Source of the DNA: Leeia aquatica
GTDB lineage: Bacteria > Pseudomonadota > Gammaproteobacteria > Burkholderiales > Leeiaceae
NCBI RefSeq assembly: GCF_012641365.1
Contig: NZ_JABAIM010000001.1
Span: 1-64,000 of the forward strand
Reading direction: 5' to 3'
DNA length: 64,000 nucleotides
In this document: piece after piece, positions 31,105 to 38,954 of the stretch
How positions within the stretch are numbered: position 1 is the stretch's first letter
Layout of the letters: each line of letters starts with the position of its first letter
Notes under the pieces: model-generated
The model's input: the letters and a program-made list of their open reading frames with translations, nothing else
Databases searched by the model: none
Told to the model about the DNA's origin: nothing
Program-made: the position numbers and the translations under genes

Positions 31105-32288
31105 CTGAAACCGGCCCGACCCTGCCGCCTGCCGGAGTCGCTGGCGTCCCGCACCCGGTCTTCCTGCTGGCCTATGGGCACACGGACATCACACACGACA
31201 TCACGCCCTATGTCTGTTCAATTACCTACACCGATTACCTGACCGGGCAATCGGATGAGCTGGAGGTGGAGCTGGAAGATAGCGATGGCCGTTGGCTGAG
31301 CAGCTGGTATCCCGGCAAGGGGGATGCGCTGTCTCTTCGGCTGGGTTATGCGGGAGAGCCGCTGCTGCCTGTTGGCCCCTTCGAGATTGATGAAATCGAG
31401 TTCTCATCACCACCATCCACGGTCGCCATCCGTGGTCTGGCCACCGGCATCCGGAAGTCAGTCCGTACCCGAGGCAGCCGCGCCTTTGAGAACACCACGC
31501 TGGCGGCAATCGCCCAACGCCTGGCCAGGCGCAATCACCTCACGCTGGTCGGCAAAATCCGCGACATCCCCATCGACCGAGTGACCCAGTACCAGGAACG
31601 GGATGTCGAGTTTCTGACCCGGCTGGCCAGAGAATATGGCTATGCCTTCAAGATTGTCGGGCGCAAGCTGGTGTTTACCGAACTGCTGGACCTGCGTGAG
31701 ACGGCCTCCACACTGACCCTGCAACGGACCGATCTGATCTCGATCCGCATGCGGGACAAGATCAAGGATGTCTACCAGCAGGCCACAGGCAAATACCATA
31801 ACCCGAAGACCCGCAAACTGGTGGTCTACGGCGTCAAGGATGGCCAGGTGGCAGAGGTCGGCACCACCACCAGCGGGCGCAAGACTTCAGGCCATGCCAG
31901 CAGCAGCGATACCCTCAAGCTGTCATCACGGGGTACGGCCGCTGCAGTACAAGCCAAAACCCAGGCGGCACTCGACCACACCAACCTGCAGCAAACCGCA
32001 GGTACGTTGACGGTACCCGGAAACCCGCGCCTGGTGGCAGGCATCACCCTGCAGCTGGAGGCATGCGGCAAGCTGACCGGCAAGTACCTGGTCGAATCAG
32101 CACGCCACCAGCTGGAGCGTGACGGTGGCTATACCACCGAGCTGGAAGTGAAGCGTGTGGCCGTTGCAGGCAGCAAGACCACCCAAAGCAGACATACCGC
32201 CAGGCGCAAAGGTCTGAAGGTATATGGCATGACTGCCAGCGGCCAGGTCGGCGTGGTGGGCTTCAGCCAGAAAGGCAAAACCCCATGA
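31092..32288 (+). CDS. Late control D family tail protein (GpD)
   Basis: This 398-residue baseplate hub protein has the GpD pattern: an N-terminal DITPYVCSITYTDYLTGQSDELEVELED, PVGPFEIDEIEFSSPPSTVAIRG, VTQYQERDVEFLTRLAREYGY and GNPRLVAGITLQLEACGKL. It belongs to the gp27-like hub family, at the centre of the baseplate below the spike. Its stop overlaps the GpV gene. Confidence 0.93.
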   Translation: MAALTETGPTLPPAGVAGVPHPVFLLAYGHTDITHDITPYVCSITYTDYLTGQSDELEVELEDSDGRWLSSWYPGKGDALSLRLGYAGEPLLPVGPFEIDEIEFSSPPSTVAIRGLATGIRKSVRTRGSRAFENTTLAAIAQRLARRNHLTLVGKIRDIPIDRVTQYQERDVEFLTRLAREYGYAFKIVGRKLVFTELLDLRETASTLTLQRTDLISIRMRDKIKDVYQQATGKYHNPKTRKLVVYGVKDGQVAEVGTTTSGRKTSGHASSSDTLKLSSRGTAAAVQAKTQAALDHTNLQQTAGTLTVPGNPRLVAGITLQLEACGKLTGKYLVESARHQLERDGGYTTELEVKRVAVAGSKTTQSRHTARRKGLKVYGMTASGQVGVVGFSQKGKTP

Positions 32289-32917
32289 GTGATACCCAGC
32301 AAGAATCCGGCACCAGTCTCAAGATCGGCACAGTCTCTGCCGTAGATGCCCGCAACTGCCGGGTACGCATCCGCTTGCCCGACTATGAAAACCTCCGCTC
32401 GGCCTGGCTGCCGGTACTGCAGGCCAAAACCCTGCGCGACAAGCATTACCACCTGCCGGATATCGGGGAGCATGTTGCCGTATTGCTGGACCCACGTGGT
32501 GAAGATGGCGTGGTACTGGGGGCCATCTATTCCAGCGCCGATATGCCGCCCGTCAGCAGTGGTGACAAGCATCACATCCAGTTCGATGATGGTGCAGAAG
32601 TGGAGTACGACCGTACCAGCCACCAGTTGACCGTCCGAGGCGGTGTCCAGAAGGTGGTGGTCGAGGCAGGCAGCGAGATCCTGCTCAAAGCGGGCAGCAA
32701 GGTCATCATCGACACACCGGATACTGAAGTCACCGGCACCCTGCTGGTGAAGGGCAGGCTGACCTGGCAGGGGGGCATGACCGGATCAGGCGGCAGCGGC
32801 AGCGGTACCACTGCCACCATTCACGGCAATATCCACGTCGACGGCAATATCGATGCCACCGGCAGCATCATGGATGCAGGGGGCAACTCGAATCACCACA
32901 GTCATGGCGGGGGCTAA
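32285..32917 (+). CDS. Baseplate assembly protein V (tail spike)
   Basis: The 210-residue product has a GpV OB-fold (KIGTVSAVDARNCRVRIRLPDYENLRSAWLPVLQ, VLLDPRGEDGVVLGAIYSSAD). Repeated beta-prism strands follow (IDTPDTEVTGTLLVKGRL, GNIHVDGNIDATGSI), with a His-rich end (NHHSHGGG) that may bind iron at the spike tip as in P2 V. The reverse-strand DUF4145 gene overlaps its last four bases. Confidence 0.92.
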   Translation: MSDTQQESGTSLKIGTVSAVDARNCRVRIRLPDYENLRSAWLPVLQAKTLRDKHYHLPDIGEHVAVLLDPRGEDGVVLGAIYSSADMPPVSSGDKHHIQFDDGAEVEYDRTSHQLTVRGGVQKVVVEAGSEILLKAGSKVIIDTPDTEVTGTLLVKGRLTWQGGMTGSGGSGSGTTATIHGNIHVDGNIDATGSIMDAGGNSNHHSHGGG

Positions 32918-33567
32918 TTAGATTGGTCGCGCTTGGCAATCTGCTCCAGCTTGCTGGTCGGCAGGGACTGGTACAAATCGGCCATTTCTTTGGGTTCAGT
33001 GATCATCTTTTCGACGATCAGATTGATCAGGCGAAACAGGACGGTCACGATCTCCGGGTTATCCTCAAAGTTGATTTCCCCTGGATGTACCGCTGCATTC
33101 CCAATGACACGAACCGTATCAAGCGCTTCCTGCAAGATTTTGGGCAGTCCTTTTTCGACCAGACGACCAATATCCTTGTTGATATCCTTGCCGGGCTCCC
33201 CAAAGTGCTTGCACAGTTTCTGGATGATCAGCCGCAACAGGGCGGCGGCGGCACGGGGCGACTGTGCTGCGATGGCCCTTGCTTCTGCATAGTCCTGCTG
33301 ACAATCCTCAGGCAGATCTGATGACGGCAAGGGGGCATTTGAGGCAAGCGGGTAGATCATCTTGCCCTTCGGAGCTCGCGGATCGCCTGACTTATCATCG
33401 CGCCAATAGGTCTCTTTTTGACATCGTGCGCACCGAGCTTGGAATAGATCAGTCGCTTCCATAGGGGCGGACGTAGTTACCAAGCTCACCCACCCCATAT
33501 GAGCAAATGTCTTACAAATCGGGCAGTGGAATGCATTTTTTTTAAACGCTGGCGCAACATACTCCAT
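32914..33567 (-). CDS. Zinc-ribbon DUF4145 protein, reverse-strand cargo
   Basis: The 217-residue product has a CxxC...CxxC zinc ribbon (C15, C18, C46, C49) followed by a helical DUF4145 domain (YAEARAIAAQSPRAAAALLR, IQKLCKHFG, VIGNAAVHPGEI). DUF4145 often accompanies restriction or defence genes, so a role in phage-phage competition is possible. The gene breaks the otherwise fixed V-W order and runs opposite to the tail genes. It starts at ATG 33567 behind GGGAG. A leader frame with a better ribosome-binding site overlaps its start. Confidence 0.78.
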   Translation of the reverse strand: MEYVAPAFKKNAFHCPICKTFAHMGWVSLVTTSAPMEATDLFQARCARCQKETYWRDDKSGDPRAPKGKMIYPLASNAPLPSSDLPEDCQQDYAEARAIAAQSPRAAAALLRLIIQKLCKHFGEPGKDINKDIGRLVEKGLPKILQEALDTVRVIGNAAVHPGEINFEDNPEIVTVLFRLINLIVEKMITEPKEMADLYQSLPTSKLEQIAKRDQSN

Positions 33568-33598
33568 GAACAGCTCCCTCAGCGATGGACCTGTTCAT
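33542..33598 (-). CDS. 18-residue leader frame overlapping the DUF4145 start
   Basis: An ATG at 33598 has AAGGAG six bases upstream, the best ribosome-binding site in the area. It opens an 18-codon frame (MNRSIAEGAVHGVCCASV) that runs out of frame across the DUF4145 start and stops inside it. It may tune translation of the cargo gene. Alternatively it may mark a former start before a frameshift. Confidence 0.35.
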   Translation of the reverse strand: MNRSIAEGAVHGVCCASV

Positions 33599-33648
33599 TT
33601 TAATCTCCTTGAATATCCTTTGGGCAAGCGGCGCGGCACGATAGCCGC
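33597..33648 (+). promoter_or_regulatory. Candidate late promoter 3 (baseplate block), weak
   Basis: ATTTTAA-N6-TGAATAT (33597-33616) ends 33 bases before the GpW ATG, exactly the distance found at 20059. GCGGC-ACGATA-GCCGC (33633-33648) repeats the stem-loop around the -10 position, here one base shifted. GpW has no ribosome-binding site. The right half-site is poor, and part of the left half doubles as the reverse-strand ribosome-binding site, so this is the weakest of the three. Confidence 0.4.
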
Positions 33649-33996
33649 ATGACTCGCCTCTCTGATTCCCTGCACTGGCAACCTGCGCTTGGTCACTTCG
33701 ATCTGGTCGAAGCCGAGGCGGACATTGCCCAAGCCATCCATATCATTCTGCGTACGCCGAAGGGCAGTGATCCGCATCGACCGGATTTTGGCTCCAACCT
33801 GCACCTGTATGTGGATTACCCGGTCAATCAGGTGCGGCCACATCTGGTGCGCGAGGCCGTTGAGGCCATCCGGCAGTGGGAGCCGCGTTGCGAGCTGGTC
33901 CGGGTACATCCTGAGACCGATGCGTCGCACATCACGATGCGGGTGCAGTGGCGCCTGGCGGGCGGCGTGTTGCGTGAAACCGGGGTGCGGCTATGA
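33649..33996 (+). CDS. Baseplate protein W (gp25-like)
   Basis: The 115-residue product fits the GpW/gp25 baseplate family: LVEAEADIAQAIHIILRTPKGSDPHRPDFG near the start, then VREAVEAIRQWEPRCELVRV. It is part of the wedge that starts sheath assembly. The ATG immediately follows a GCCGC stem arm and has no Shine-Dalgarno sequence. It overlaps gene J by ATGA. Confidence 0.92.
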   Translation: MTRLSDSLHWQPALGHFDLVEAEADIAQAIHIILRTPKGSDPHRPDFGSNLHLYVDYPVNQVRPHLVREAVEAIRQWEPRCELVRVHPETDASHITMRVQWRLAGGVLRETGVRL

Positions 33997-35102
33997 GCAA
34001 CCTGCCTGAGCCAGACTTTATCTCCCGCGACCCGCAGGCCATCACCGCCGAGATGATCGCCCAGTATGAGCAGTTGACAGGCAGAACCCTCTATCCGGCG
34101 CAGGTGGAGCGGCTGCTGATCGATGTCATTGCCTACCGGGAGACCCTGGTTCGCATCGGCATTCAAGAAGCCGCCAAGCAAAACCTGGTCGCGTACGCCC
34201 AGCCGCCGATGATTGATTACCTGGGCGAGCTGGTCGGTGTGACGCGCCTGCCTGCCCAACCCGCCCGCACCACCTTGCGCTTCTCGGTTGAAACCGCACA
34301 GGCCAGTTCGCTGTTGATTCCGTCTGGCACGCGTGTGGAAGGTGGTGATGGTACGGTAGCGTTTGCCACGGATGAGGATGTCACGCTCCAGGCGGGGCAA
34401 CTGTCAGTAGAGGTGGATGCAAGCTGTGAAACCGCAGGGACCATTGGCAATGGCTGGCTGGCAGGCCAAATCAACAGCCTGCTAGATGAGCTGAGCCATG
34501 TCGATCTGACTGCGCTCAACACCAGCGTCACGGCCAACGGCTTCGACGAGGAAGATACCGAGCGGCTGCGTGAGCGCATCCGCCTGGCACCGGAGTCCTT
34601 CTCCAATGCAGGCAGTCGCCTGGCTTATCGATTCCATGCCCTCAAGGCGCATCAAAGCATTGTCGATGTTGCGGTGCTGTCCCCAACACCTGGTGCAGTC
34701 AAACTCTACCCCTTGCTGGCCAGCGGCTTGCCGGATAGCAATATGCTGTCACTGGTGGAGGTCACCTGCTCGGCAGACCGGGTGCGCCCGTTGACTGATC
34801 AGGTACAGGCATTGTCTCCGGTGGCGGTGGACTATGCGATCACGGCACAGTTGCAGCTATACAGCAATGTCGATGCTGCCAGCGTAAAGGCACTGGCACA
34901 ACAGCGGGCCGAAGCGTACCGGGCGGAGCGTGCCGCAGGTCTCGGTCGTGACATCGTGCCCAGCCAGGTGACTGCAGCACTGCAGGTGCCGGGGGTATAC
35001 CAGGTCATCCTCACCGCTCCGGCACTGAAAACCCTGGCTGACTACGAATGGGCGCGTTGCACGGGCATCACCTTGACGGTGACGGGGACAGTCAATGGCT
35101 GA
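33993..35102 (+). CDS. Baseplate protein J
   Basis: This 369-residue wedge protein has the GpJ pattern: TAEMIAQYEQLTGRTLYPAQVERLLIDVIAYRE, NLVAYAQPPMIDYLGELVGVTRLPAQPARTTLRF, then ERLRERIRLAPESFSNAGSRLAYRFHAL. It links the baseplate hub to the tail fibre network. The gene is coupled to W and overlaps gene I by eight bases. Confidence 0.94.
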   Translation: MSNLPEPDFISRDPQAITAEMIAQYEQLTGRTLYPAQVERLLIDVIAYRETLVRIGIQEAAKQNLVAYAQPPMIDYLGELVGVTRLPAQPARTTLRFSVETAQASSLLIPSGTRVEGGDGTVAFATDEDVTLQAGQLSVEVDASCETAGTIGNGWLAGQINSLLDELSHVDLTALNTSVTANGFDEEDTERLRERIRLAPESFSNAGSRLAYRFHALKAHQSIVDVAVLSPTPGAVKLYPLLASGLPDSNMLSLVEVTCSADRVRPLTDQVQALSPVAVDYAITAQLQLYSNVDAASVKALAQQRAEAYRAERAAGLGRDIVPSQVTAALQVPGVYQVILTAPALKTLADYEWARCTGITLTVTGTVNG

Positions 35103-35721
35103 CTTGCTGCCACCCGCACTGGCCAGTGATCCACGCTTCAAGGCCTTGGGGGCGCTGGCGGCTCGGATCAGTGAGATCGACCGTACACCGGTCTTGGTCT
35201 GGTTGCTGGATCGGGTACATGCCTCAGCGCTACCGCACCTGGCTGAGCAACTGCATATCCTGGGCGAAGGCTGGCAGTTCACACGCAACGATCAGGAGCG
35301 TCGCCAGCTACTCAAACGTGCTGTCGAACTGCATCGCTACAAGGGCACGCGCTGGGCCATCCAGCAGGTACTGGAGACGCTGGCCTTGTCTGGCCAGATC
35401 AGCGAATGGTTTGAGTATGGCGGCCAGCCTTATTACTTCCGGATCAATGTCGACCTCGCCACCCGAGGCATTGACGCGGCCACCTTCGATGCGCTGGTCG
35501 ACCTGATCTCGGAATACAAGAATGTGCGCTCTCACCTGGAGCGGCTCACCTTGTCTCTGGTGAACCGTTCACCGGTCCCCTCAGTGGGCATCGCCTTACT
35601 GGCGGGTGAGGTGGCCTCTGTTTATCCGTTTCAGCAGGTCAACCTCGGCCAGAACAGTCCTTTGCAGCTCGGCATCGGGTATTGGTGTGTCGAGACGGTA
35701 TCCGTGTTTCCCGGCCCATGA
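35095..35721 (+). CDS. Tail protein I
   Basis: The 208-residue protein is P2 GpI-like: DLLPPALASDPRFKALGALAARI, the DHARASALPHLAEQ-type segment DRVHASALPHLAEQLHI and RYKGTRWAIQQVLETLALSGQI. GpI connects the baseplate wedge to the fibre. It overlaps J and precedes the fibre gene by 20 bases. Confidence 0.92.
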   Translation: MADLLPPALASDPRFKALGALAARISEIDRTPVLVWLLDRVHASALPHLAEQLHILGEGWQFTRNDQERRQLLKRAVELHRYKGTRWAIQQVLETLALSGQISEWFEYGGQPYYFRINVDLATRGIDAATFDALVDLISEYKNVRSHLERLTLSLVNRSPVPSVGIALLAGEVASVYPFQQVNLGQNSPLQLGIGYWCVETVSVFPGP

Positions 35722-35741
35722 CCATCACTCAGGAGTAACCC

Positions 35742-37688
35742 ATGGCCAATGAATTTTTCACCCTGCTCACCACCACCGGCAAAGCCAGGCTGGCCGCTGC
35801 TCAGGCCAGCAGCACGCCGTTGCAGATTACGCACATGGCCGTAGGCGATGGTGACAATGGCAGTTACTACAACCCGGTTGAGTCTCAAACCGCGCTCAAG
35901 CATGAGACGTGGCGGGGGGCGCTCAACAACCTCTCGGTAGATCAGAGCAACCCCAACTGGATTGTGGCTGAACTGGTGATCCCCGACACGGTCGGCGGCT
36001 TCTACATCCGCGAGGTCGGCCTGTTCGACAGCACGGGCAACCTGATTGCCGTGGGCAAATTCCCGGAGAGCTACAAACCCACCTTGGCCAGCGGCTCCAA
36101 CAAGCAGCTCTATGTCCGCATGATTCTGGAGGTGTCCAACGCCGCCTCGGTCACGCTGCTGGTTGACCCCAGCGTGGTGCTGGCCACCCGCTCCACCGTT
36201 GACCAGCGCATCGCCGAAGAGTTGGCCAAACGCGACAGCAAACCCTCTGTCAAAGCCGCTACCACCGCACCGATTACCTTCAGCGGTGTACAGACCGTGG
36301 ACGGTGTCAGCCTCGTTGCAGGTGACCGGGTACTGGTCAAGGATCAAGCCACCGCCAGTGACAACGGTATTTATGTGGTTGCCGCCAGTACCTGGAGCCG
36401 CGCTGCAGATGCCGATGCCAGCATCGAAGTCACACCGGGTCTGTTCGTCTTTGTTGAGCAAGGCAACATCCACGCCGATTCGCTGTGGCAGCTGGTAACA
36501 GATGCCCCCATTGCACTGGGCACCACCGCGCTCATGTGGGAGCGGGTATCTGGCAAAACGGGTGTCACGGCCGGGACGTGGCGAGCGGTTACTGTCGACC
36601 AGCGTGGCGCTGTCGTGGGTGGCACCAACCCGACTACGCTGGCCGGGTATGGCATTACCGATGCGGCCACCCCGCTGGGCGTGCAAGCCTGCACCTATAT
36701 TGCCGCCCCGGCCAGCGGCACGGCAGACGCCCTTACCGCCAGCTACAGTCCGGCCATCACTGCATTGGTCGACCGCATGCGCCTGCACATCCGGGCCGCA
36801 GCGGCCAACACCAGCGCAACCCCGACCTTCACCCCAAACAGCGGCGTCATCCCGGCCAAGGCCATCGTCAAAGGGGCCGGTCAGCCGTTGGTGGTGGGGG
36901 ACATCGCCGGTGCCGGACACTGGTTGCAACTGGTGTACGACCAAATACTGGACAAGTGGGTGCTACTCAACCCGGCAACCGGGGTGACGGTTGTACCGCC
37001 CGTACCTGTCGGCACCATACTCCATGTCGCGCAGAGCACGCCGCCTGCGGGCTACCTCAAGGCCAACGGCGCAGCCGTGTCCCGCACAGCCTATCCTGCG
37101 CTGTTTGCCGCGCTGGTCACCAGCGCAGGCTTCACGCCGCAGACGTTCACCGTCAGCCTGGCCAACCCGGCAGTCTTCACCAAGACCGCCCACGGCTTCA
37201 CCGGCGGCGAGCGGCTGATGCTCACCACCACTGGGACGCTGCCCACCGGGCTCACTGCCACCACCTCTGTTTACCTCGTGGAAGTGATTGACGCCAACAC
37301 CTTCTACCTGCGCGAGTGGGGTAACCGGGTCGTGACCAGCGGCACCCAGTCGGGCACGCACAGCTACCTGCAAAGCTTGTACGGCCTCGGCGACGGTACC
37401 ACCACATTCAACTTGCCCGACCTGCGAGGTGAATTCATGCGCGGCTGGGATGACGGGCGCGGACTGGATACCGGGCGCGCATTGGGCACGATGCAGAACG
37501 CCAGCGAGATTGCCATCTACGACAACGCCGTCGGCAATATTCCGCTGACCGTCGTCAAAAATGACGACGGCACCAGTACGTATATGACCAGCTACTCAAC
37601 CAACATCAGCGCGGCGGCTGGGCGTGACATGGCCTACAAGAAAGTCCGGCCGCATAACCTGGCGTTACTGGCCTGCATCAAGTACTGA
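35742..37688 (+). CDS. Tail fibre protein with collar domain
   Basis: This 648-residue fibre protein has an N-terminal DUF3751-type attachment domain (NEFFTLLTTTGKARLAAAQA, WIVAELVIPDTVGGFYIREVG). The middle has a repeat-rich part with a VDGVSLVAGDRVLVKDQ element. The C-terminal collar domain has PVGTILHVAQSTPPAGYLKANGA and FNLPDLRGEFMRGWDDGRG. The tip should decide host binding. AGGAG precedes the ATG. Confidence 0.92.
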   Translation: MANEFFTLLTTTGKARLAAAQASSTPLQITHMAVGDGDNGSYYNPVESQTALKHETWRGALNNLSVDQSNPNWIVAELVIPDTVGGFYIREVGLFDSTGNLIAVGKFPESYKPTLASGSNKQLYVRMILEVSNAASVTLLVDPSVVLATRSTVDQRIAEELAKRDSKPSVKAATTAPITFSGVQTVDGVSLVAGDRVLVKDQATASDNGIYVVAASTWSRAADADASIEVTPGLFVFVEQGNIHADSLWQLVTDAPIALGTTALMWERVSGKTGVTAGTWRAVTVDQRGAVVGGTNPTTLAGYGITDAATPLGVQACTYIAAPASGTADALTASYSPAITALVDRMRLHIRAAAANTSATPTFTPNSGVIPAKAIVKGAGQPLVVGDIAGAGHWLQLVYDQILDKWVLLNPATGVTVVPPVPVGTILHVAQSTPPAGYLKANGAAVSRTAYPALFAALVTSAGFTPQTFTVSLANPAVFTKTAHGFTGGERLMLTTTGTLPTGLTATTSVYLVEVIDANTFYLREWGNRVVTSGTQSGTHSYLQSLYGLGDGTTTFNLPDLRGEFMRGWDDGRGLDTGRALGTMQNASEIAIYDNAVGNIPLTVVKNDDGTSTYMTSYSTNISAAAGRDMAYKKVRPHNLALLACIKY

Positions 37689-37699
37689 CCGAGGAAATC

Positions 37700-38308
37700 A
37701 TGAGCAAAGTCATTTACCAGTTCGACCCCACCACGGGGGCTTTTATCACCGAGTCATTCGCGGATGCGTCACCGCTGGAACCCGGTGTGTTCTTGATCCC
37801 GTCGTTTGCCACGGAAGTACCGCCACCATCAAAGCATCACGTGTGGCGCAATGGGGCGTGGGTAATCGTCCCGGTTCAGACACCTGATCCTGCTGTCGTA
37901 CTGACCGCAGCCAAAGCCGACGCCAACGGACGCATCAACGCCTTCGCCAAGTCGAAGCGCGCGCTGATTGCAGGCACACCGGACGATGCGGAAATCGCAG
38001 GATGGAGCAACAAGCTGCGCATCGCGCAGGCCATCGTCGCGGGCTCAGCAACTAATGGCGATAAAGCAGTATTTCAGGCCGAAATTACTGCACGCGGCAT
38101 CGCTGGAGAAACGCTGGACAGCTTCACGCAGAAGGTCATCAAGAACGCGACCTTCTTTGGCCAGGCCGTCGCGCTGATCGACGGAATGAAACGCAAGGCA
38201 CAAGACGCCGTGTCTGCCGCCAAAACGGCGGCAGAAGTGGCCGCTGTGCTCGATGCCATGAAAGCCCAGGCCGAGGCCGCCTTCGCTCAACTCATGCAGT
38301 CTGCCTGA
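37700..38308 (+). CDS. Probable tail fibre assembly or fibre-associated protein
   Basis: A 202-residue product follows the fibre gene by 11 bases. The N-terminal region (YQFDPTTGAFITESFADASPLEPGVF, ..HHVWRNGAWVIVP) is typical of fibre assembly proteins in many tailed phages. The C-terminal ~120 residues are alanine-rich helix. It probably assists folding of the fibre. Confidence 0.7.
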   Translation: MSKVIYQFDPTTGAFITESFADASPLEPGVFLIPSFATEVPPPSKHHVWRNGAWVIVPVQTPDPAVVLTAAKADANGRINAFAKSKRALIAGTPDDAEIAGWSNKLRIAQAIVAGSATNGDKAVFQAEITARGIAGETLDSFTQKVIKNATFFGQAVALIDGMKRKAQDAVSAAKTAAEVAAVLDAMKAQAEAAFAQLMQSA

Positions 38309-38318
38309 TGAGGAAAAC

Positions 38319-38765
38319 ATGATCACACTACTGTTCACCACCAGCTACCACCCGCTGTCTGCAGTCATCCGCGCCACCACCTGGTCGCGCTGGAGCCATG
38401 TTGCACTTCAGGCCGGTGACATGATCATTGAAGCAGCAGCGCCGGGAGGCGTCGTTAAACGCAAGCTGGCAGATGCGATACAGCATGCGCGTGACCATGA
38501 GCTGGTCCAACTGCCGTGCCGCAACCCGATAAAGGTTCTACAGGCAGCATCAAGCCAGATCGGCAAACGCTATGACTACAGCGCCATTGTCGGGCTGTGG
38601 CTACACCGCGACTGGCAGGACGACCACCGGTGGTTCTGTAGCGAGTTGATCGCGTGGGCATTCCAGGAGGCCGGGGAACCCTTGTTCCGGCCAGATGCTG
38701 TACGGCGCATCACCCCACAGCACCTGTACCTGCTGCCACCGGCAACCCAACCCACGGCAGTCTGA
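38319..38765 (+). CDS. Permuted papain-like cysteine hydrolase (YiiX/NlpC-P60-like)
   Basis: The 148-residue product shows the permuted papain-like order: WSRWSHVALQAGDMIIEA with a candidate catalytic His (~29) first, then a SQIGKRYDYSAIVGLWL motif and WFCSELIAWAFQEAG with the candidate catalytic Cys (~108). Such enzymes act on peptidoglycan or lipids. It is the last gene before the right end, where Mu-like phages carry host-modifying genes. AGGAAA lies upstream of the ATG. Confidence 0.75.
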   Translation: MITLLFTTSYHPLSAVIRATTWSRWSHVALQAGDMIIEAAAPGGVVKRKLADAIQHARDHELVQLPCRNPIKVLQAASSQIGKRYDYSAIVGLWLHRDWQDDHRWFCSELIAWAFQEAGEPLFRPDAVRRITPQHLYLLPPATQPTAV

Positions 38766-38780
38766 AGTAGAAGACAGCGA

Positions 38781-38809
38781 CCGGAGGTGTGCTGGTAACG
38801 CACCTCCGG
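38781..38809 (+). terminator. GC-rich hairpin after the last late gene
   Basis: CCGGAGGTG(T)GC and GCACCTCCGG pair around a TGGTAAC loop, with one bulged T. No T-run follows, so it may be a processing or pausing hairpin and not a complete terminator. Confidence 0.5.
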
Positions 38810-38831
38810 CCAGCTGACCCGCAGAAATGAC

Positions 38832-38860
38832 GAAGGGGCCTTGCAGCCCTTTCAGTTTTT
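38832..38860 (+). terminator. Terminator near the prophage right end
   Basis: GAAGGGGC and GCCCTTTC form an 8-bp stem with one mismatch around CTTGCA. CAGTTTTT follows. It should stop late transcription before it enters the host gene. Confidence 0.65.
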
Positions 38861-38907
38861 ATAAGTGAAATTCTGTTGCAAATGCTGGGAAAAGAATCAA
38901 CCACCAT

Positions 38908-38948
38908 TTATCGCGCAAAAAGGCGCTCAGTTTTCGCGCCGCGCTTCA
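38908..38948 (-). repeat. Prophage right end with two transposase-binding-type repeats
   Basis: Read inward from the terminus on the reverse strand, GGCGCGAAAA occupies bases 9-18 and TGCGCGATAA bases 32-41. These match the left-end decamers in position, in 23-bp period and in the consensus TGmGmGATAA. The reverse-strand TAA at 38908-38910 that ends the truncated host frame belongs to this phage end. Confidence 0.8.
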
Positions 38949-38954
38949 GCAGGG
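38949..38954. repeat. Target-site duplication, right copy (GCAGGG)
   Basis: This is the second copy of the 6-bp duplication. It lies inside the codons for the serine, leucine and glutamine at the break in the binding-protein gene and abuts the CA end of the prophage. Confidence 0.88.

Larger units (their letters stand above)
657..38948. mobile_element. Mu-like (BcepMu-type) transposable prophage, 38,292 bp
   Basis: The element starts TGACGGGG and ends CGCTTCA, so it has the TG...CA termini of Mu-family transposition. It is flanked by a 6-bp direct duplication GCAGGG (651-656 and 38949-38954). It carries a DDE transposase A, ATPase B, GemA, Mor activator, terminase, DUF935 portal, Mu-type head genes and P2-type contractile tail genes. 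The early operon is inverted relative to phage Mu, as in BcepMu. All essential modules appear intact, so it may be active. The host gene it splits is reconstructable, which independently proves the boundaries. Confidence 0.95.
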
